DNA of 59,837 nt from Variovorax boronicumulans (lineage in GTDB: Bacteria > Pseudomonadota > Gammaproteobacteria > Burkholderiales > Burkholderiaceae_C). Below the pieces are notes generated by a model. It was not told the origin of the DNA and did no database searches. It saw only the letters and a program-made list of their open reading frames with translations. Location: the NCBI RefSeq assembly GCF_007677875.1, contig NZ_VEDO01000028.1:1-59837 (forward strand), written 5' to 3'. Position 1 is the stretch's first letter. Every line of letters begins with the position of its first letter. The position numbers and the translations under genes are program-made. Below, piece after piece: positions 12,903-20,795 of this stretch.

Positions 12903-13580
12903 ATGCGCCTGCTTTCGATCGAAGACGAACCCACCACCGCCGCCTACCTGCACAAGGGGCTGACCGAACACGGCCATGTGGTCGACACCGCCCAGGACGG
13001 CATCGAAGGCCTGCACCTGGCTACCTCGGGCCGTTACGACCTGATCCTGTTGGACGTGAGCCTGCCGGGCGCCGACGGCTGGCAGGTGCTGGAGAGCCTG
13101 CGCGCGCGCCAGCACACTCCTGTGTTCATGCTCAGTGGCCACGACCAGGTGGAGGACCGCGTTCGCGGCCTGCAGCTGGGCGCGGACGACTACCTCGTCA
13201 AGCCCTTCGCCTTCGCCGAACTGCTGGCGCGCATCCAGGTGGTCGCGCGCCGGGCGGCACAGCCGGCTGCGCCTTCCGTGGTGCGTGTGGCTGATCTGGA
13301 GGTGGACAGCGCTCGCCGCCTGGTGCGCCGCGCCGGCAAGCACCTGGCGCTGACGACCAAGGAATTCGCGCTGCTGGACTACCTGGCGCGCCACCTGGGC
13401 CAGGTGGTCTCGCGCACGCTGATCGCCGAGAACTGCTGGGACATGCACTTCGACAGCGACACCAACGTGATCGACGTGGCCGTGCGGCGGCTGCGCGCCA
13501 AGGTCGACGACCCGTTTGTGGACAAGCTGATCCACACCATCCGCGGCGTCGGCTATGTCCTCGACTCCCGTCCTGCCTGA
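12903..13580 (+). CDS. OmpR-family response regulator, heavy-metal type
   Basis: DNA-binding response regulator of the CusR/CopR/IrlR subgroup, 225 residues. Receiver domain (1-115): acidic pocket ED near residues 7-8, phospho-acceptor Asp51 in LILLDVSLPG, and the conserved Lys in DDYLVKPFAFAELLAR. C-terminal winged helix (about 128-222) with LTTKEFALLDYLARH and NVIDVAVRRLRAKVDDPF, the recognition segment of this subgroup. It overlaps the sensor gene by 26 bp, so the two are translationally linked. No metal efflux genes lie in the window, so the inducing signal is open; the divergent porin and the dyads at 11360-11402 are possible targets. Confidence 0.93.
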   Translation: MRLLSIEDEPTTAAYLHKGLTEHGHVVDTAQDGIEGLHLATSGRYDLILLDVSLPGADGWQVLESLRARQHTPVFMLSGHDQVEDRVRGLQLGADDYLVKPFAFAELLARIQVVARRAAQPAAPSVVRVADLEVDSARRLVRRAGKHLALTTKEFALLDYLARHLGQVVSRTLIAENCWDMHFDSDTNVIDVAVRRLRAKVDDPFVDKLIHTIRGVGYVLDSRPA

Positions 13581-14730
13581 AGTCCCTGCGCCGCAGCCTG
13601 TGCGGCAGCGGCTGCCGCTGCGCAATTCGATCGCGCTGCGGATCGCGCTGGCGATCTCGGTCGTCACCGTGCTGCTGATGCTGCTCGGCTGCTGGATGGT
13701 GGGCCGCCTGCTGGAACACGAGTTCACGGCCCTGCCCATGGCCATCCCGGAGCAGCAGCGCGATGCCTTCATCGAGCGCGCCTGGCGCGTGATGTTCTGG
13801 ACGCTGGCGGCCGGCGCCCTCGCCGCGGGCGTGCTGGCCTGGTGCATCACGCGGCGCATCCTGACCTCGGTGCGGCAACTGGGCGCCACCGCCAACCGCA
13901 TCGGCGCCCAGGCCCTGGGCGAGCGCTTGCCGGCCGATGCCGTGCCGGCCGAGCTGGCGCCCGTGGCCCAGGCCTTCAACGGCATGCTGGACCGCCTGCA
14001 GGACGCGTTCTCGCGCCTGTCGGGCTTTTCTTCCGACCTGGCGCACGATCTGCGCGCGCCCATCCACCGCCTGCTCACGGCCACCCAGGTCACCTTGTCG
14101 CAGCCGCGCAGCGCAGAAGAGTACCGCGCCGTGTTGGAAGCCGCCGTGACCGACTACGAACGCATCGGCCGCCTGATCGAGAACATCCTGTTCCTGGCCC
14201 GCGCCGACCATGCGCAGACGCTGATCAAGCCCGAGTGGCAAAGCATGCGCGAGCGCCTGACGGGCATGGTGGAGTTCTTCGAGGTGCTGGCCGAGGACCG
14301 CGGCCTGACGCTTGCATTGGACGTGCAGCCCGGACTGCGTGCCTGGGCTGACGAGGTGCTGTTCGCCCGCGCGGTGGGCAACCTGCTGACCAATGCACTG
14401 CGCCATGCGCGGCCCAGCAGCACGGTGCGGCTGTCGGCCCATGCGATGGCGCCCGGTTTCGTGCGCATCACCGTGGCCAACGAGGGCGAGCCCATCGACC
14501 CGGCGCACCAGGCCGCCATCTTCCAGCGGCGCTACCGCATCGAGAACCCGGCCGCCGAGACCGGTTCCGGCCTTGGGCTGGCCATCGTCAAGAGCGTGAT
14601 GGACCTGCACCACGGCCGCGTCGGCGTGCGCAGCGCGCCGGGCCTGCCGACGGTGTTCACGCTGGACTTCCCGCCGCCGGCCAGGCGGCGGGTGGACTTC
14701 AGACCGGCGGCGCGCCGATCTGTTCGGTGA
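13555..14730 (+). CDS. Sensor histidine kinase, heavy-metal (IrlS/CusS-like) type
   Basis: A 391-residue inner-membrane kinase that would phosphorylate the preceding regulator. Two membrane helices (about 28-50 and 78-100) flank a very short periplasmic loop of about 28 residues. A HAMP domain (TRRILTSVRQLGATANRIGA) follows. The H-box SDLAHDLRAPIHRL has the phospho-acceptor His near residue 163. The N-box VGNLLTNALRHA and the G2 box TGSGLGLAIVKS are intact. The tiny sensor loop suggests sensing within the membrane or by partners. The last 32 bp overlap the antisense end of the GST gene. Confidence 0.92.
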   Translation: MSSTPVLPEVPAPQPVRQRLPLRNSIALRIALAISVVTVLLMLLGCWMVGRLLEHEFTALPMAIPEQQRDAFIERAWRVMFWTLAAGALAAGVLAWCITRRILTSVRQLGATANRIGAQALGERLPADAVPAELAPVAQAFNGMLDRLQDAFSRLSGFSSDLAHDLRAPIHRLLTATQVTLSQPRSAEEYRAVLEAAVTDYERIGRLIENILFLARADHAQTLIKPEWQSMRERLTGMVEFFEVLAEDRGLTLALDVQPGLRAWADEVLFARAVGNLLTNALRHARPSSTVRLSAHAMAPGFVRITVANEGEPIDPAHQAAIFQRRYRIENPAAETGSGLGLAIVKSVMDLHHGRVGVRSAPGLPTVFTLDFPPPARRRVDFRPAARRSVR

Positions 14731-15346
14731 TGTAGGCGCGCTGCACGGCCGGCCGCGCCAGCACACGCTGCAGGTAGGGCCCCAGGTACGGCAGCTCGCG
14801 TGCGGGCCTGCCGAAATGCCGCGTCCAGCGCGCCAGCATCAGCGTGTAGGGATCGAGCGCCGTGAAGCGCTCGCCCAGCAACCATGCACCGCCGCGGCGC
14901 GCCAGTTCCTGGTCCAGGATGTCGAGCAGCTGGCCGGCCCGCGCCTCTGCCCTGGCTTTCACCGTGGTGGCACCGTGCACATGGTCGGGCGAGGCCCAAC
15001 GCTCGGGATAAAAGTACAGGCCCAGCGTGGCGTGCAGCGTGTTGCTGAGCCACAGCATCCACTTGTAGTAATGCGCGCGCTCGGCCGACCCCAGCGCCGG
15101 TGCCAGACGAGCCGCCGGATGCGTGTCGGCCAGATGCAGCAGGATGGCGGCCGTCTCGTACAGCACCGTGTCGCCATCGACGAGCACCGGGATCAGGCCG
15201 TTGGGATTGAGCCGCAGGTAGGCCTCGGACTTGTGGGCCTGGTTGGCCCGGTCCACCAGCAGCAACTCGAACGGCACGCCCAGCTCCTCGAGCAGCATGT
15301 GCGGCGCCATGCTGGCGTCGGTCGGGTGGTAGTGCAGCTGCAGCAT
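14699..15346 (-). CDS. Glutathione S-transferase family protein
   Basis: A 215-residue cytosolic GST. The N-terminal thioredoxin-like domain (1-80) includes LHYHPTDASMAPHMLLEELG, NPNGLIPVLVDGD with the cis-proline, and the glutathione-gamma-glutamyl motif YETAAILLHLAD. The helical C-terminal domain (about 88-210) includes ALDPYTLMLARWTRHFGR. It probably conjugates glutathione to electrophiles or acts as a reductase; the substrate is unknown. It is convergent with the kinase gene and overlaps its 3' end by 32 bp. RidA and an amidohydrolase gene follow upstream on the same strand. Confidence 0.9.
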   Translation of the reverse strand: MLQLHYHPTDASMAPHMLLEELGVPFELLLVDRANQAHKSEAYLRLNPNGLIPVLVDGDTVLYETAAILLHLADTHPAARLAPALGSAERAHYYKWMLWLSNTLHATLGLYFYPERWASPDHVHGATTVKARAEARAGQLLDILDQELARRGGAWLLGERFTALDPYTLMLARWTRHFGRPARELPYLGPYLQRVLARPAVQRAYITEQIGAPPV

Positions 15347-15368
15347 GGCCAGGCTCCAGTGCGATGGC

Positions 15369-15716
15369 CTACTTGGCGGCCGTCACCATGATCTCGACCA
15401 AGAGGCGCGGATCGGCCAGCTTGGATTCGACGCAGGCGCGCACGGGCAGGTTCTTGGGGTCGACCCAGGCCGACCAGACCTCGTTCATGGCCGCGCGGTT
15501 GCCGATGTCGGTCAGCCAGATCTGGGCCGACAGGATGCGCGACTTGTCGCTGCCGCAGCGGGCCAGCAGCGCGTCGATGCGGTTCAGGATCTGCTGCGTC
15601 TGGCCCTTGACGTCGGCGCTCGGATCGTCGGCCACGATGCCGGCCAGGTAGACGGTGTTGCCGTGCTCGACGGCGTTGGACAGGATGGGCGTGGGCTCGT
15701 GGCGTTGGATGCTCAT
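15369..15716 (-). CDS. RidA family protein (enamine/imine deaminase type)
   Basis: A 115-residue RidA (YjgF/YER057c) protein. The beginning MSIQRHEPTPILSNAVEHG, then VYLAGIVADD, and the C-terminal segment VRACVESKLADPRLLVEI with the conserved Arg and Glu are typical. RidA proteins hydrolyse reactive 2-aminoacrylate and related enamines; relatives are 2-aminomuconate deaminases. The ATG at 15716 follows a GGAG-like stretch and gives the normal length. It is flanked on the same strand by GST and an exported amidohydrolase. The 3-hydroxyanthranilate dioxygenase operon 9 kb away makes an aminomuconate role conceivable, but this is speculation. Confidence 0.9.
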   Translation of the reverse strand: MSIQRHEPTPILSNAVEHGNTVYLAGIVADDPSADVKGQTQQILNRIDALLARCGSDKSRILSAQIWLTDIGNRAAMNEVWSAWVDPKNLPVRACVESKLADPRLLVEIMVTAAK

Positions 15717-15736
15717 GGTGGTTTCTCCAGAAAGTT

Positions 15737-16618
15737 TCAGGGGGGTGTCGCAACACCGAACAGTTCGGCCGCATTGTCCCAGGCGATGCGCCTGGCCAGC
15801 GGCGCCGGCAACGCGCCGAGCCAGCGGCGGTACTCCTGCATGAGCAGGTCGTAGGCACTCCAGCGCTGGTTGACCCAGGTGTCCGAGCCGATCACGAAGC
15901 GCGTCGGGTGCTGGCGCAGCAGCGCGTCCCAATCCGGGCACAGCGCGCCGTTCTCGCAGCTGAGGCCTGGCCGGTACGACAGCTCGCCGACCAGGCGCGG
16001 ATAGCGCTCCAGCAAAGCCCGCACGCGCGCCACCGGCGCACCACCGATGCCGGTGTGGGCCCAGACCAGCCGCGCGCCCGGTGCATGGGCCATCAGCTTG
16101 TCCACGGCCACGTCGTCCACATGGGCCAGCACGGCCAGGCCATGCTTCTCGGCGAACTGCATGAGCTGGCGCGCCACCGGCCCGTCGGCGTTGGCACTGT
16201 CGTAGAGGTGGAACTCGCCGATGCCGCGGTACGGCCCACCCTGCGTGCCGCGCGCGAACTCTTCCTCGACCATGGCGTAGATGCTCGGGTCGCGGAACCA
16301 GTTCTGGTAGTCGTCGCGGTTGCGGTACAGCCGGATGAAGGGCACGACGGCCACGCCGGCCGCCCGGGTCTCCGGGCTGGCCGCCAGCAGCTTGGTGCCG
16401 TCGTTGGTGCGCGAGTTGGCGACGATGGCACGCACGCCGTTGCGCTGCATGCGCGCCAGCACGTCGGCCAGCGGATGCGGGCCCTGCTGGCCGTTCCAGG
16501 CCTCGACGTTGTAGTGCAGGTGGGTGTCGAACAGCGGGCCGGTGTAGTCGGCGGCGAACGTCGGCAGCGCCAGCAGCGCGGTGACGCAGGCGCTCAGCCA
16601 CCGGCCGCGCATGAACAT
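15737..16618 (-). CDS. Amidohydrolase family protein with signal peptide
   Basis: A 293-residue TIM-barrel metal-dependent hydrolase of the amidohydrolase_2 type. The N-terminus [20 protein letters not shown] ending in FAAD is a signal peptide, so the enzyme is likely periplasmic. The metal-binding HxH lies in [13 protein letters not shown], a barrel histidine in VLAHVDD, another in WAHTGIGG, and the catalytic Asp in FVIGSDTW. The start at 16618 is chosen because GAAGG lies 7 bp upstream; the ATG at 16612 is an alternative. Its substrate is unknown. It is 20 bp upstream of ridA. Confidence 0.85.
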   Translation of the reverse strand: MFMRGRWLSACVTALLALPTFAADYTGPLFDTHLHYNVEAWNGQQGPHPLADVLARMQRNGVRAIVANSRTNDGTKLLAASPETRAAGVAVVPFIRLYRNRDDYQNWFRDPSIYAMVEEEFARGTQGGPYRGIGEFHLYDSANADGPVARQLMQFAEKHGLAVLAHVDDVAVDKLMAHAPGARLVWAHTGIGGAPVARVRALLERYPRLVGELSYRPGLSCENGALCPDWDALLRQHPTRFVIGSDTWVNQRWSAYDLLMQEYRRWLGALPAPLARRIAWDNAAELFGVATPP

Positions 16619-16651
16619 TCGAAAGCCTTCGCCTGCGGCTGCGGAGCGAGC

Positions 16652-16672
16652 GCCTTCGGGCGGCCGGGCGGC
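16652..16672. repeat. 21-nt intergenic repeat, copy 1 (inverse of 58392-58412)
   Basis: This 21-nt GC-rich stretch is the exact reverse complement of 58392-58412. Both copies lie in gaps between genes, here between the dienelactone hydrolase stop and the amidohydrolase start. It is probably part of a genome-wide short intergenic repeat of the REP kind. Confidence 0.5.
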
Positions 16673-16674
16673 GC

Positions 16675-17364
16675 TCAACCGACGTGCTTGGCGAAGAAGG
16701 CCAACGTGCGCTCCAGCGCCAGCTTGGCCGCGGCCGCATCGTAGGAGCCGCGCTGGTCGCAGTTGAAGCCGTGGTCGGCCGCGTAGACATGGACCTCGAC
16801 CTCGGGATGCGCCTTCTTGAAGGCCTCCACGCTGTCCAGCGGGATCCAGTGGTCGCGCTCGCCGAAGTGCGCGAGCACCGGCACCTTGGGCGTGCGCGCC
16901 ACCTCTGCCTCGGTCGTCACACCGCCGCCGTAGTAGGGCACGGCGGCGGCCAGGCCATTCAGAGCGCAGGCGCTGCGCCAGGTCAGCAGGCCGCCCCAGC
17001 AGTAGCCCACGATGCCGACCTTCTTGCCGCTCTCCTTGGCGGCATGGTCGATGGCGGCCTGGATGTCGGCCAGCACGCCGGGTGCGGGCAGCTCTTCCAC
17101 GGCGGTCTTCAGCGCGAAGCCGGCCTGCATGTCCTCGTTGGTGTAGCCCAGTTCCACGCCGGGCTTGACCCGGTGGAAGGTGGACGGCGCGACCGCCAGG
17201 TAGCCCTGGGCGGCATAGCCGTCGGCCACGCTCCGAATGTGCGCGTTGACGCCGAAGATCTCCTGGAGCACCACGATGGCGCCCTTGGGCGTGCCGGCCG
17301 GTCGGGCCACGTAGGCGGGGAAACTGAATCCGTCGGCAGACTTCAGGTCGATGAACTGGCCCAT
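16675..17364 (-). CDS. Dienelactone hydrolase family protein
   Basis: A 229-residue alpha/beta hydrolase related to carboxymethylenebutenolidase, which opens dienelactone to maleylacetate in chlorocatechol breakdown. The family catalytic set is present: nucleophile Cys in GYCWGG, the pairing Glu in LQEIFGVN, Asp in ERDHWIPLD and His in AADHGFN. GAAGGAG precedes the ATG at 17364. Many genomes carry such genes without chloroaromatic pathways, so the true substrate is unsure. It is followed by the amidohydrolase and RidA genes and is divergent from an SDR gene. A dyad GCGGTT-N9-AACCGC (17401-17421) overlaps a possible -10 (TACAAC) for it. Confidence 0.9.
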   Translation of the reverse strand: MGQFIDLKSADGFSFPAYVARPAGTPKGAIVVLQEIFGVNAHIRSVADGYAAQGYLAVAPSTFHRVKPGVELGYTNEDMQAGFALKTAVEELPAPGVLADIQAAIDHAAKESGKKVGIVGYCWGGLLTWRSACALNGLAAAVPYYGGGVTTEAEVARTPKVPVLAHFGERDHWIPLDSVEAFKKAHPEVEVHVYAADHGFNCDQRGSYDAAAAKLALERTLAFFAKHVG

Positions 17365-17494
17365 GGTGCGGTGCTCCTTCGTTGCGTGTTGGCGAAACGG
17401 GCGGTTGTAGCAGGAAACCGCTTGCCCCTCCACCGCACGCCGTCTTGGCGGCGACGCGCACTACGATGCGCCCTTTCCTCGCATGGAGACCCGC

Positions 17495-18241
17495 ATGGAC
17501 AAGATCGCACTCGTCACCGGCGGCAGCCGCGGCATCGGCGCCGCCACCGCGCTGCTGGCGGCCCGCCAGGGCTGGGCCGTGGCCGTGAACTACACGCACA
17601 ACGCACCGGCCGCCCAGGATGTGGTGCGCCAGATCGAGGACCGGGGCGGCCGCGCCATCGCCGTGCAGGCCGACGTGTCCGACGAGGCCCAGGTGCTGCG
17701 CATGTTCGGCGAGGTCGACGCCGGGCTCGGCCGGCTCACCGCCCTGGTCAACAACGCCGGCGTGGTGGACCGCAGCCAGCGCCTGGACGAGATGGACCTG
17801 GCGCGCTGGCGCCGCATGTTCGACATCAACCTGATCGGCAGCCTGCTCTGCGCGCGCGAGGCCGTGCGCCGCATGAGCACGCGCCATGGCGGCCAGGGCG
17901 GTTCCATCGTCAACATGTCGAGCGCGGCCGCGCGGCTGGGCGGCGCGGGCCAGTACGTGGACTACGCGGCCAGCAAGGGCGCCATCGACGCCTTCACGCT
18001 GGGCCTGGCCAAGGAGGTCGCGGCCGAGGGCATCCGCGTGAACGCCGTGCGCCCCGGCCTGATCGAGACCGAGATCCACGCTTCGGGCGGCCAGCCCGAC
18101 CGCGTGCAGCAGCTCGCCCACCTCGTGCCCATGCAGCGCGGCGGCTCGGCCGAGGAGGTCGCCGAGGCCATCGTCTGGCTGATGGGCGAAGGCGCGAGCT
18201 ACACCACGATGGCGTTGCTCGACGTCTCGGGCGGGCGCTGA
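17495..18241 (+). CDS. SDR family oxidoreductase
   Basis: A 248-residue short-chain dehydrogenase. The nucleotide-binding motif [11 protein letters not shown] is near residue 8, NNAG near residue 86, catalytic Ser in VNMSSAAA and the YxxxK pair in [11 protein letters not shown]. The cofactor is NAD(H) or NADP(H). The start [10 protein letters not shown] at 17495 is chosen because GGAGA lies 5 bp upstream; an ATG 12 bp earlier has no ribosome-binding site. The family acts on many alcohols and ketones and the substrate cannot be named. It is divergent from the dienelactone hydrolase gene. Confidence 0.9.
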   Translation: MDKIALVTGGSRGIGAATALLAARQGWAVAVNYTHNAPAAQDVVRQIEDRGGRAIAVQADVSDEAQVLRMFGEVDAGLGRLTALVNNAGVVDRSQRLDEMDLARWRRMFDINLIGSLLCAREAVRRMSTRHGGQGGSIVNMSSAAARLGGAGQYVDYAASKGAIDAFTLGLAKEVAAEGIRVNAVRPGLIETEIHASGGQPDRVQQLAHLVPMQRGGSAEEVAEAIVWLMGEGASYTTMALLDVSGGR

Positions 18242-18401
18242 TCAGGCCGCTGCATCGGTGCCGCGCACCGGGGCCACGCGGGCCTCGATCTGTTGCTGCA
18301 GTTCGCGCAGCAGCCCCAGCAGGAAGGCCAACTCGGCCAGCACGATCCGGGGATGCCGATGAGATGCGTGGCGATGTTGCGGCGGTCGCGGGGCAGGCCG
18401 C

Positions 18402-18902
18402 TCAAGAGAGCAAGGCCGCGCGCCAGGCCGATGTCTTGGCCGCCGGGGGCATGCCTGCGTGGGCCGGGCTCGTGGAAGGCAGGCGCAGTAGTTCGAGCGG
18501 CTGGGCGAGCCGCGGCAGCACCTGGCGGCGGAACACGGTCTCGGCCTTGGCGCCGTTGAAGCACACGCGCTGCACCCGCGGATGGGCAGCGAGAAATCCC
18601 GCGAAGTCGTTGGTCACGATGCTGGCCGGCACGATGGCGCTGTCCAGACTGCCCGGGCGCTCGCAGCTGGCCAGCACGTCCCACAGGGCCACGCCGCCTT
18701 GCTGCAGGGCCGCCAGGCGCCGGTCGTACGCCGTGTGCAACGGATCGAAGCCGAACAGCGCGCCCATGATCTTCCAAAACGCGTTCTGCGGATGGCCGTA
18801 GTACTGCTGCAGACGCAGCGACATGGCGCCCGGCATGCTGCCCAGCACCAGCACGCGCGCGTCCGGCCGTGCCACCGGGGGAAAGCTCTGGACCTGCGAC
18901 AT
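18402..18902 (-). CDS. DNA-deoxyinosine glycosylase (uracil-DNA glycosylase superfamily)
   Basis: A 166-residue member of the hypoxanthine-DNA glycosylase branch of the UDG superfamily, which removes deaminated adenine from DNA. Diagnostic segments are [13 protein letters not shown] near the N-terminus, [29 protein letters not shown], and [12 protein letters not shown] near the C-terminus. The start codon is 2 bp from the stop of the LysR gene, so translation may be coupled. The C-terminus [11 protein letters not shown] is plausible for the family, so the gene appears complete although the 160 bp beyond it look like eroded coding DNA. Confidence 0.87.
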   Translation of the reverse strand: MSQVQSFPPVARPDARVLVLGSMPGAMSLRLQQYYGHPQNAFWKIMGALFGFDPLHTAYDRRLAALQQGGVALWDVLASCERPGSLDSAIVPASIVTNDFAGFLAAHPRVQRVCFNGAKAETVFRRQVLPRLAQPLELLRLPSTSPAHAGMPPAAKTSAWRAALLS

Positions 18903-18904
18903 GG

Positions 18905-19858
18905 TCAAAACGGTCGCTGCGCCTCGGCATGCAGCCAGGCGATGAAGTCGCGTGCGTCCGGATTCGCCTCGGCCTGCGGCCCCGCCGCCACGAAGTAACC
19001 GCGCTGCGAATGCCCGCTGCCCTCGAAAGGCGCGACCAGCTGGCCTGCATGCAGCAGCGCGCCGGCCAGCGGCAGCCGGCCGATCGCCACGCCCTGCCCC
19101 GCCAGCGCCGCGGCCACGGCGTCGTTGTAGTTGGAAAAGCGCAGCTGGTTGGTCCCGCGGATGCCGGACAGGCCCATGACCTGCAGCCATGGCGCCCAGT
19201 CCTCCATGGGCGCCATGCCGTGGTGGCCCTCCATGACCAGGAGCGTGTGGTGCACGAGGTCGGCCGGGCGGCGCAGCGGGCGCGCCGGGTCCTGCAGCAG
19301 ACGTGGTGCGCAGACCGGCAACACGGTTTCCTCGAACAGCGGCCGGCCCATGCCCTGGGCGATGGCGCAAAAGCGCACCGCCACGTCGATGCCGGCGCGC
19401 TCCAGGTTCAACAGCTCGTTGGTGGCCGACACGCGCACGTCCACCAGCGGATGGTCGGCCGAGAAGCGCGCCAGCCGCGGGATCAGCCACAGCGAGGCAA
19501 AGCCCGGCGTGGTGGTCACGGCCACCTGGCGCGCGCGGCGCACGGCGCGCACGCTGGCCGTGGCATCGCGCAGGCGCTCCAGACAGTCCTGCACGGCGCG
19601 GTACATGGTCTCGCCGGCCGGGGTCAGCGCCAGCGCGCGGTGGCGCCGCTCGAACAGCGCCACGCCCAGCCCCTCCTCCATCTGCTGGATCTGCCGGCTC
19701 ACGGCCGACTGCGTGAGTGCGAGTTCCTCCCCGGCCCGCGTGAAGCTCAGCGTGCGTGCGGCCACGGCGAAGCTGCGCAGCAGATCCAGCCGCGGCAGAT
19801 CGGCGCGCGCGATGCCTGCATCCTCGGTTTTCGCATTCTCGTTTCGCATGCAAAGCAT
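18905..19858 (-). CDS. LysR family transcriptional regulator (GcvA-like)
   Basis: A 317-residue LysR-type regulator. The winged helix near residues 22-82 reads [20 protein letters not shown], then [17 protein letters not shown] and [15 protein letters not shown]. An effector-binding domain of the GcvA/AmpR kind follows (about 110-305). ATGs at 19858 and 19849 are both possible; neither has a clear ribosome-binding site, and the longer one is given. It is divergent from a DUF2917 gene 73 bp away, the usual arrangement in Comamonadaceae, so DUF2917 is a likely target. The DNA glycosylase gene follows directly. Confidence 0.9.
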   Translation of the reverse strand: MLCMRNENAKTEDAGIARADLPRLDLLRSFAVAARTLSFTRAGEELALTQSAVSRQIQQMEEGLGVALFERRHRALALTPAGETMYRAVQDCLERLRDATASVRAVRRARQVAVTTTPGFASLWLIPRLARFSADHPLVDVRVSATNELLNLERAGIDVAVRFCAIAQGMGRPLFEETVLPVCAPRLLQDPARPLRRPADLVHHTLLVMEGHHGMAPMEDWAPWLQVMGLSGIRGTNQLRFSNYNDAVAAALAGQGVAIGRLPLAGALLHAGQLVAPFEGSGHSQRGYFVAAGPQAEANPDARDFIAWLHAEAQRPF

Positions 19859-19931
19859 TCAAAACGACCGTTGGAACGATCGAATTCTAGGTTCTACATT
19901 CATTCCACCGAAGCATGTGATGGGGAACGAC

Positions 19932-20147
19932 ATGGATGCTCTGATGGAATACGAACTGCCCTTGCGCGGTCTGTTGCGCCTGCCGCCCGGCAGCCGCGTG
20001 GCGTGCGACAGCGGCAGCCTGTGGATCACCGAAGACGACCAGATGCGCGACACGGTGCTGGCGCCCGGCGAGCAGTTCGCCCCCGTGGCCCGCGGTGCGC
20101 TGCTGGTCTACGCGCTGTCGCCCGCGCGGCTGCACCGCCTGCAATAG
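19932..20147 (+). CDS. DUF2917 domain protein
   Basis: A 71-residue small protein matching DUF2917: a compact beta fold with LPPGSRVACDSGSLWITEDD, then RDTVLAPGEQF. It looks like a minimal cupin-like domain. The function is unknown. The ATG at 19932 follows GGGGA by 5 bp and is preferred over the ATG at 19920. It is divergent from a LysR regulator, which probably controls it. Short dyads in the 73-bp gap (CGACCGTTGGAACGATCG) could be the operator. Confidence 0.82.
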   Translation: MDALMEYELPLRGLLRLPPGSRVACDSGSLWITEDDQMRDTVLAPGEQFAPVARGALLVYALSPARLHRLQ

Positions 20148-20160
20148 CGAAGGGCCGGCC

Positions 20161-20757
20161 GTGGACCCTGCACTCGACTGCCCGGAGCGCAACGCCAGCG
20201 CGCGCTGGGCCTTCGCCGACGGCCGCGCCGTGACCGTGCGCGCCGTGCAGCCCGGCGACCTGCAGCTGGCCTCGGCGTTCGTCGCCCGCGGCCTCACCCA
20301 GCAATCGCGCTACCAGCGTTTCCAGACCGGGCTCAGCACGCTGCCGCCCGGCATGGCGGCCTACCTGACCGACGTCGACCTGCGCCAGCATGTCGCGCTG
20401 CTGGCCGTGACCGAGCACGGCGGCGGTGCGCAGCAGGTCGGCGAGGCGCGCTATGTCTGCGACGGCGACCTGCCCGACCAGGCCGAGTTCGCACTCGCCG
20501 TGGCCGACGAATGGCAAGGCCTGGGCCTGGGTGGCAGGCTGCTGCGCCAGCTCGTGCGCGTGGCACGCCGGCACGGTGTGCGGCGGCTGTACGGCGATGT
20601 GCTGCGCACCAACCAGCCCATGCTGGCGCTGGCCCGGGCCCATGGCTTTCGGCCCGAGCGCCAGGGCGATGCGCGCCTGGCGCGCGTGGCCCTCGCGCTG
20701 GACGAACCGCTGCCCCGGCCCATCCACCGCCCCGTGCGCGACCGACTGCGCGCCTGA
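20161..20757 (+). CDS. GNAT family N-acetyltransferase
   Basis: A 198-residue GNAT. After an N-terminal strand (AVTVRAVQPGDLQLASAF) come the acetyl-CoA-binding segment DEWQGLGLGGRLLRQLVRVA, a variant of the Q/RxxGxG/A motif, and a NQPMLALARAHGF helix, all typical. It resembles the acetyltransferase domains that follow acyl-CoA ligase domains in Pat-like proteins, here standing alone. The GTG at 20161 is chosen because GAAGG lies 8 bp upstream and the frame's first ATG is inside DUF2917. The acceptor is unknown. It begins the plus-strand run that includes the molybdo-hydroxylase gene. Confidence 0.85.
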   Translation: MDPALDCPERNASARWAFADGRAVTVRAVQPGDLQLASAFVARGLTQQSRYQRFQTGLSTLPPGMAAYLTDVDLRQHVALLAVTEHGGGAQQVGEARYVCDGDLPDQAEFALAVADEWQGLGLGGRLLRQLVRVARRHGVRRLYGDVLRTNQPMLALARAHGFRPERQGDARLARVALALDEPLPRPIHRPVRDRLRA

Positions 20758-20795
20758 AGAACCGGCGGCGCCGCGGCGCCGCTACCCTATGGGCC

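Noticed and set aside
15369-17364. GST-RidA-amidohydrolase-dienelactone hydrolase as a dedicated aromatic pathway
   Set aside because: Each family is broad and the spacing is not tightly coupled; the link to the 3-hydroxyanthranilate operon is too weak to claim.
15737-18121. 794-codon minus-strand frame read as one large protein
   Set aside because: Only the last 293 codons (amidohydrolase with signal peptide) make sense; the rest is antisense to SDR and out of frame with the dienelactone hydrolase.
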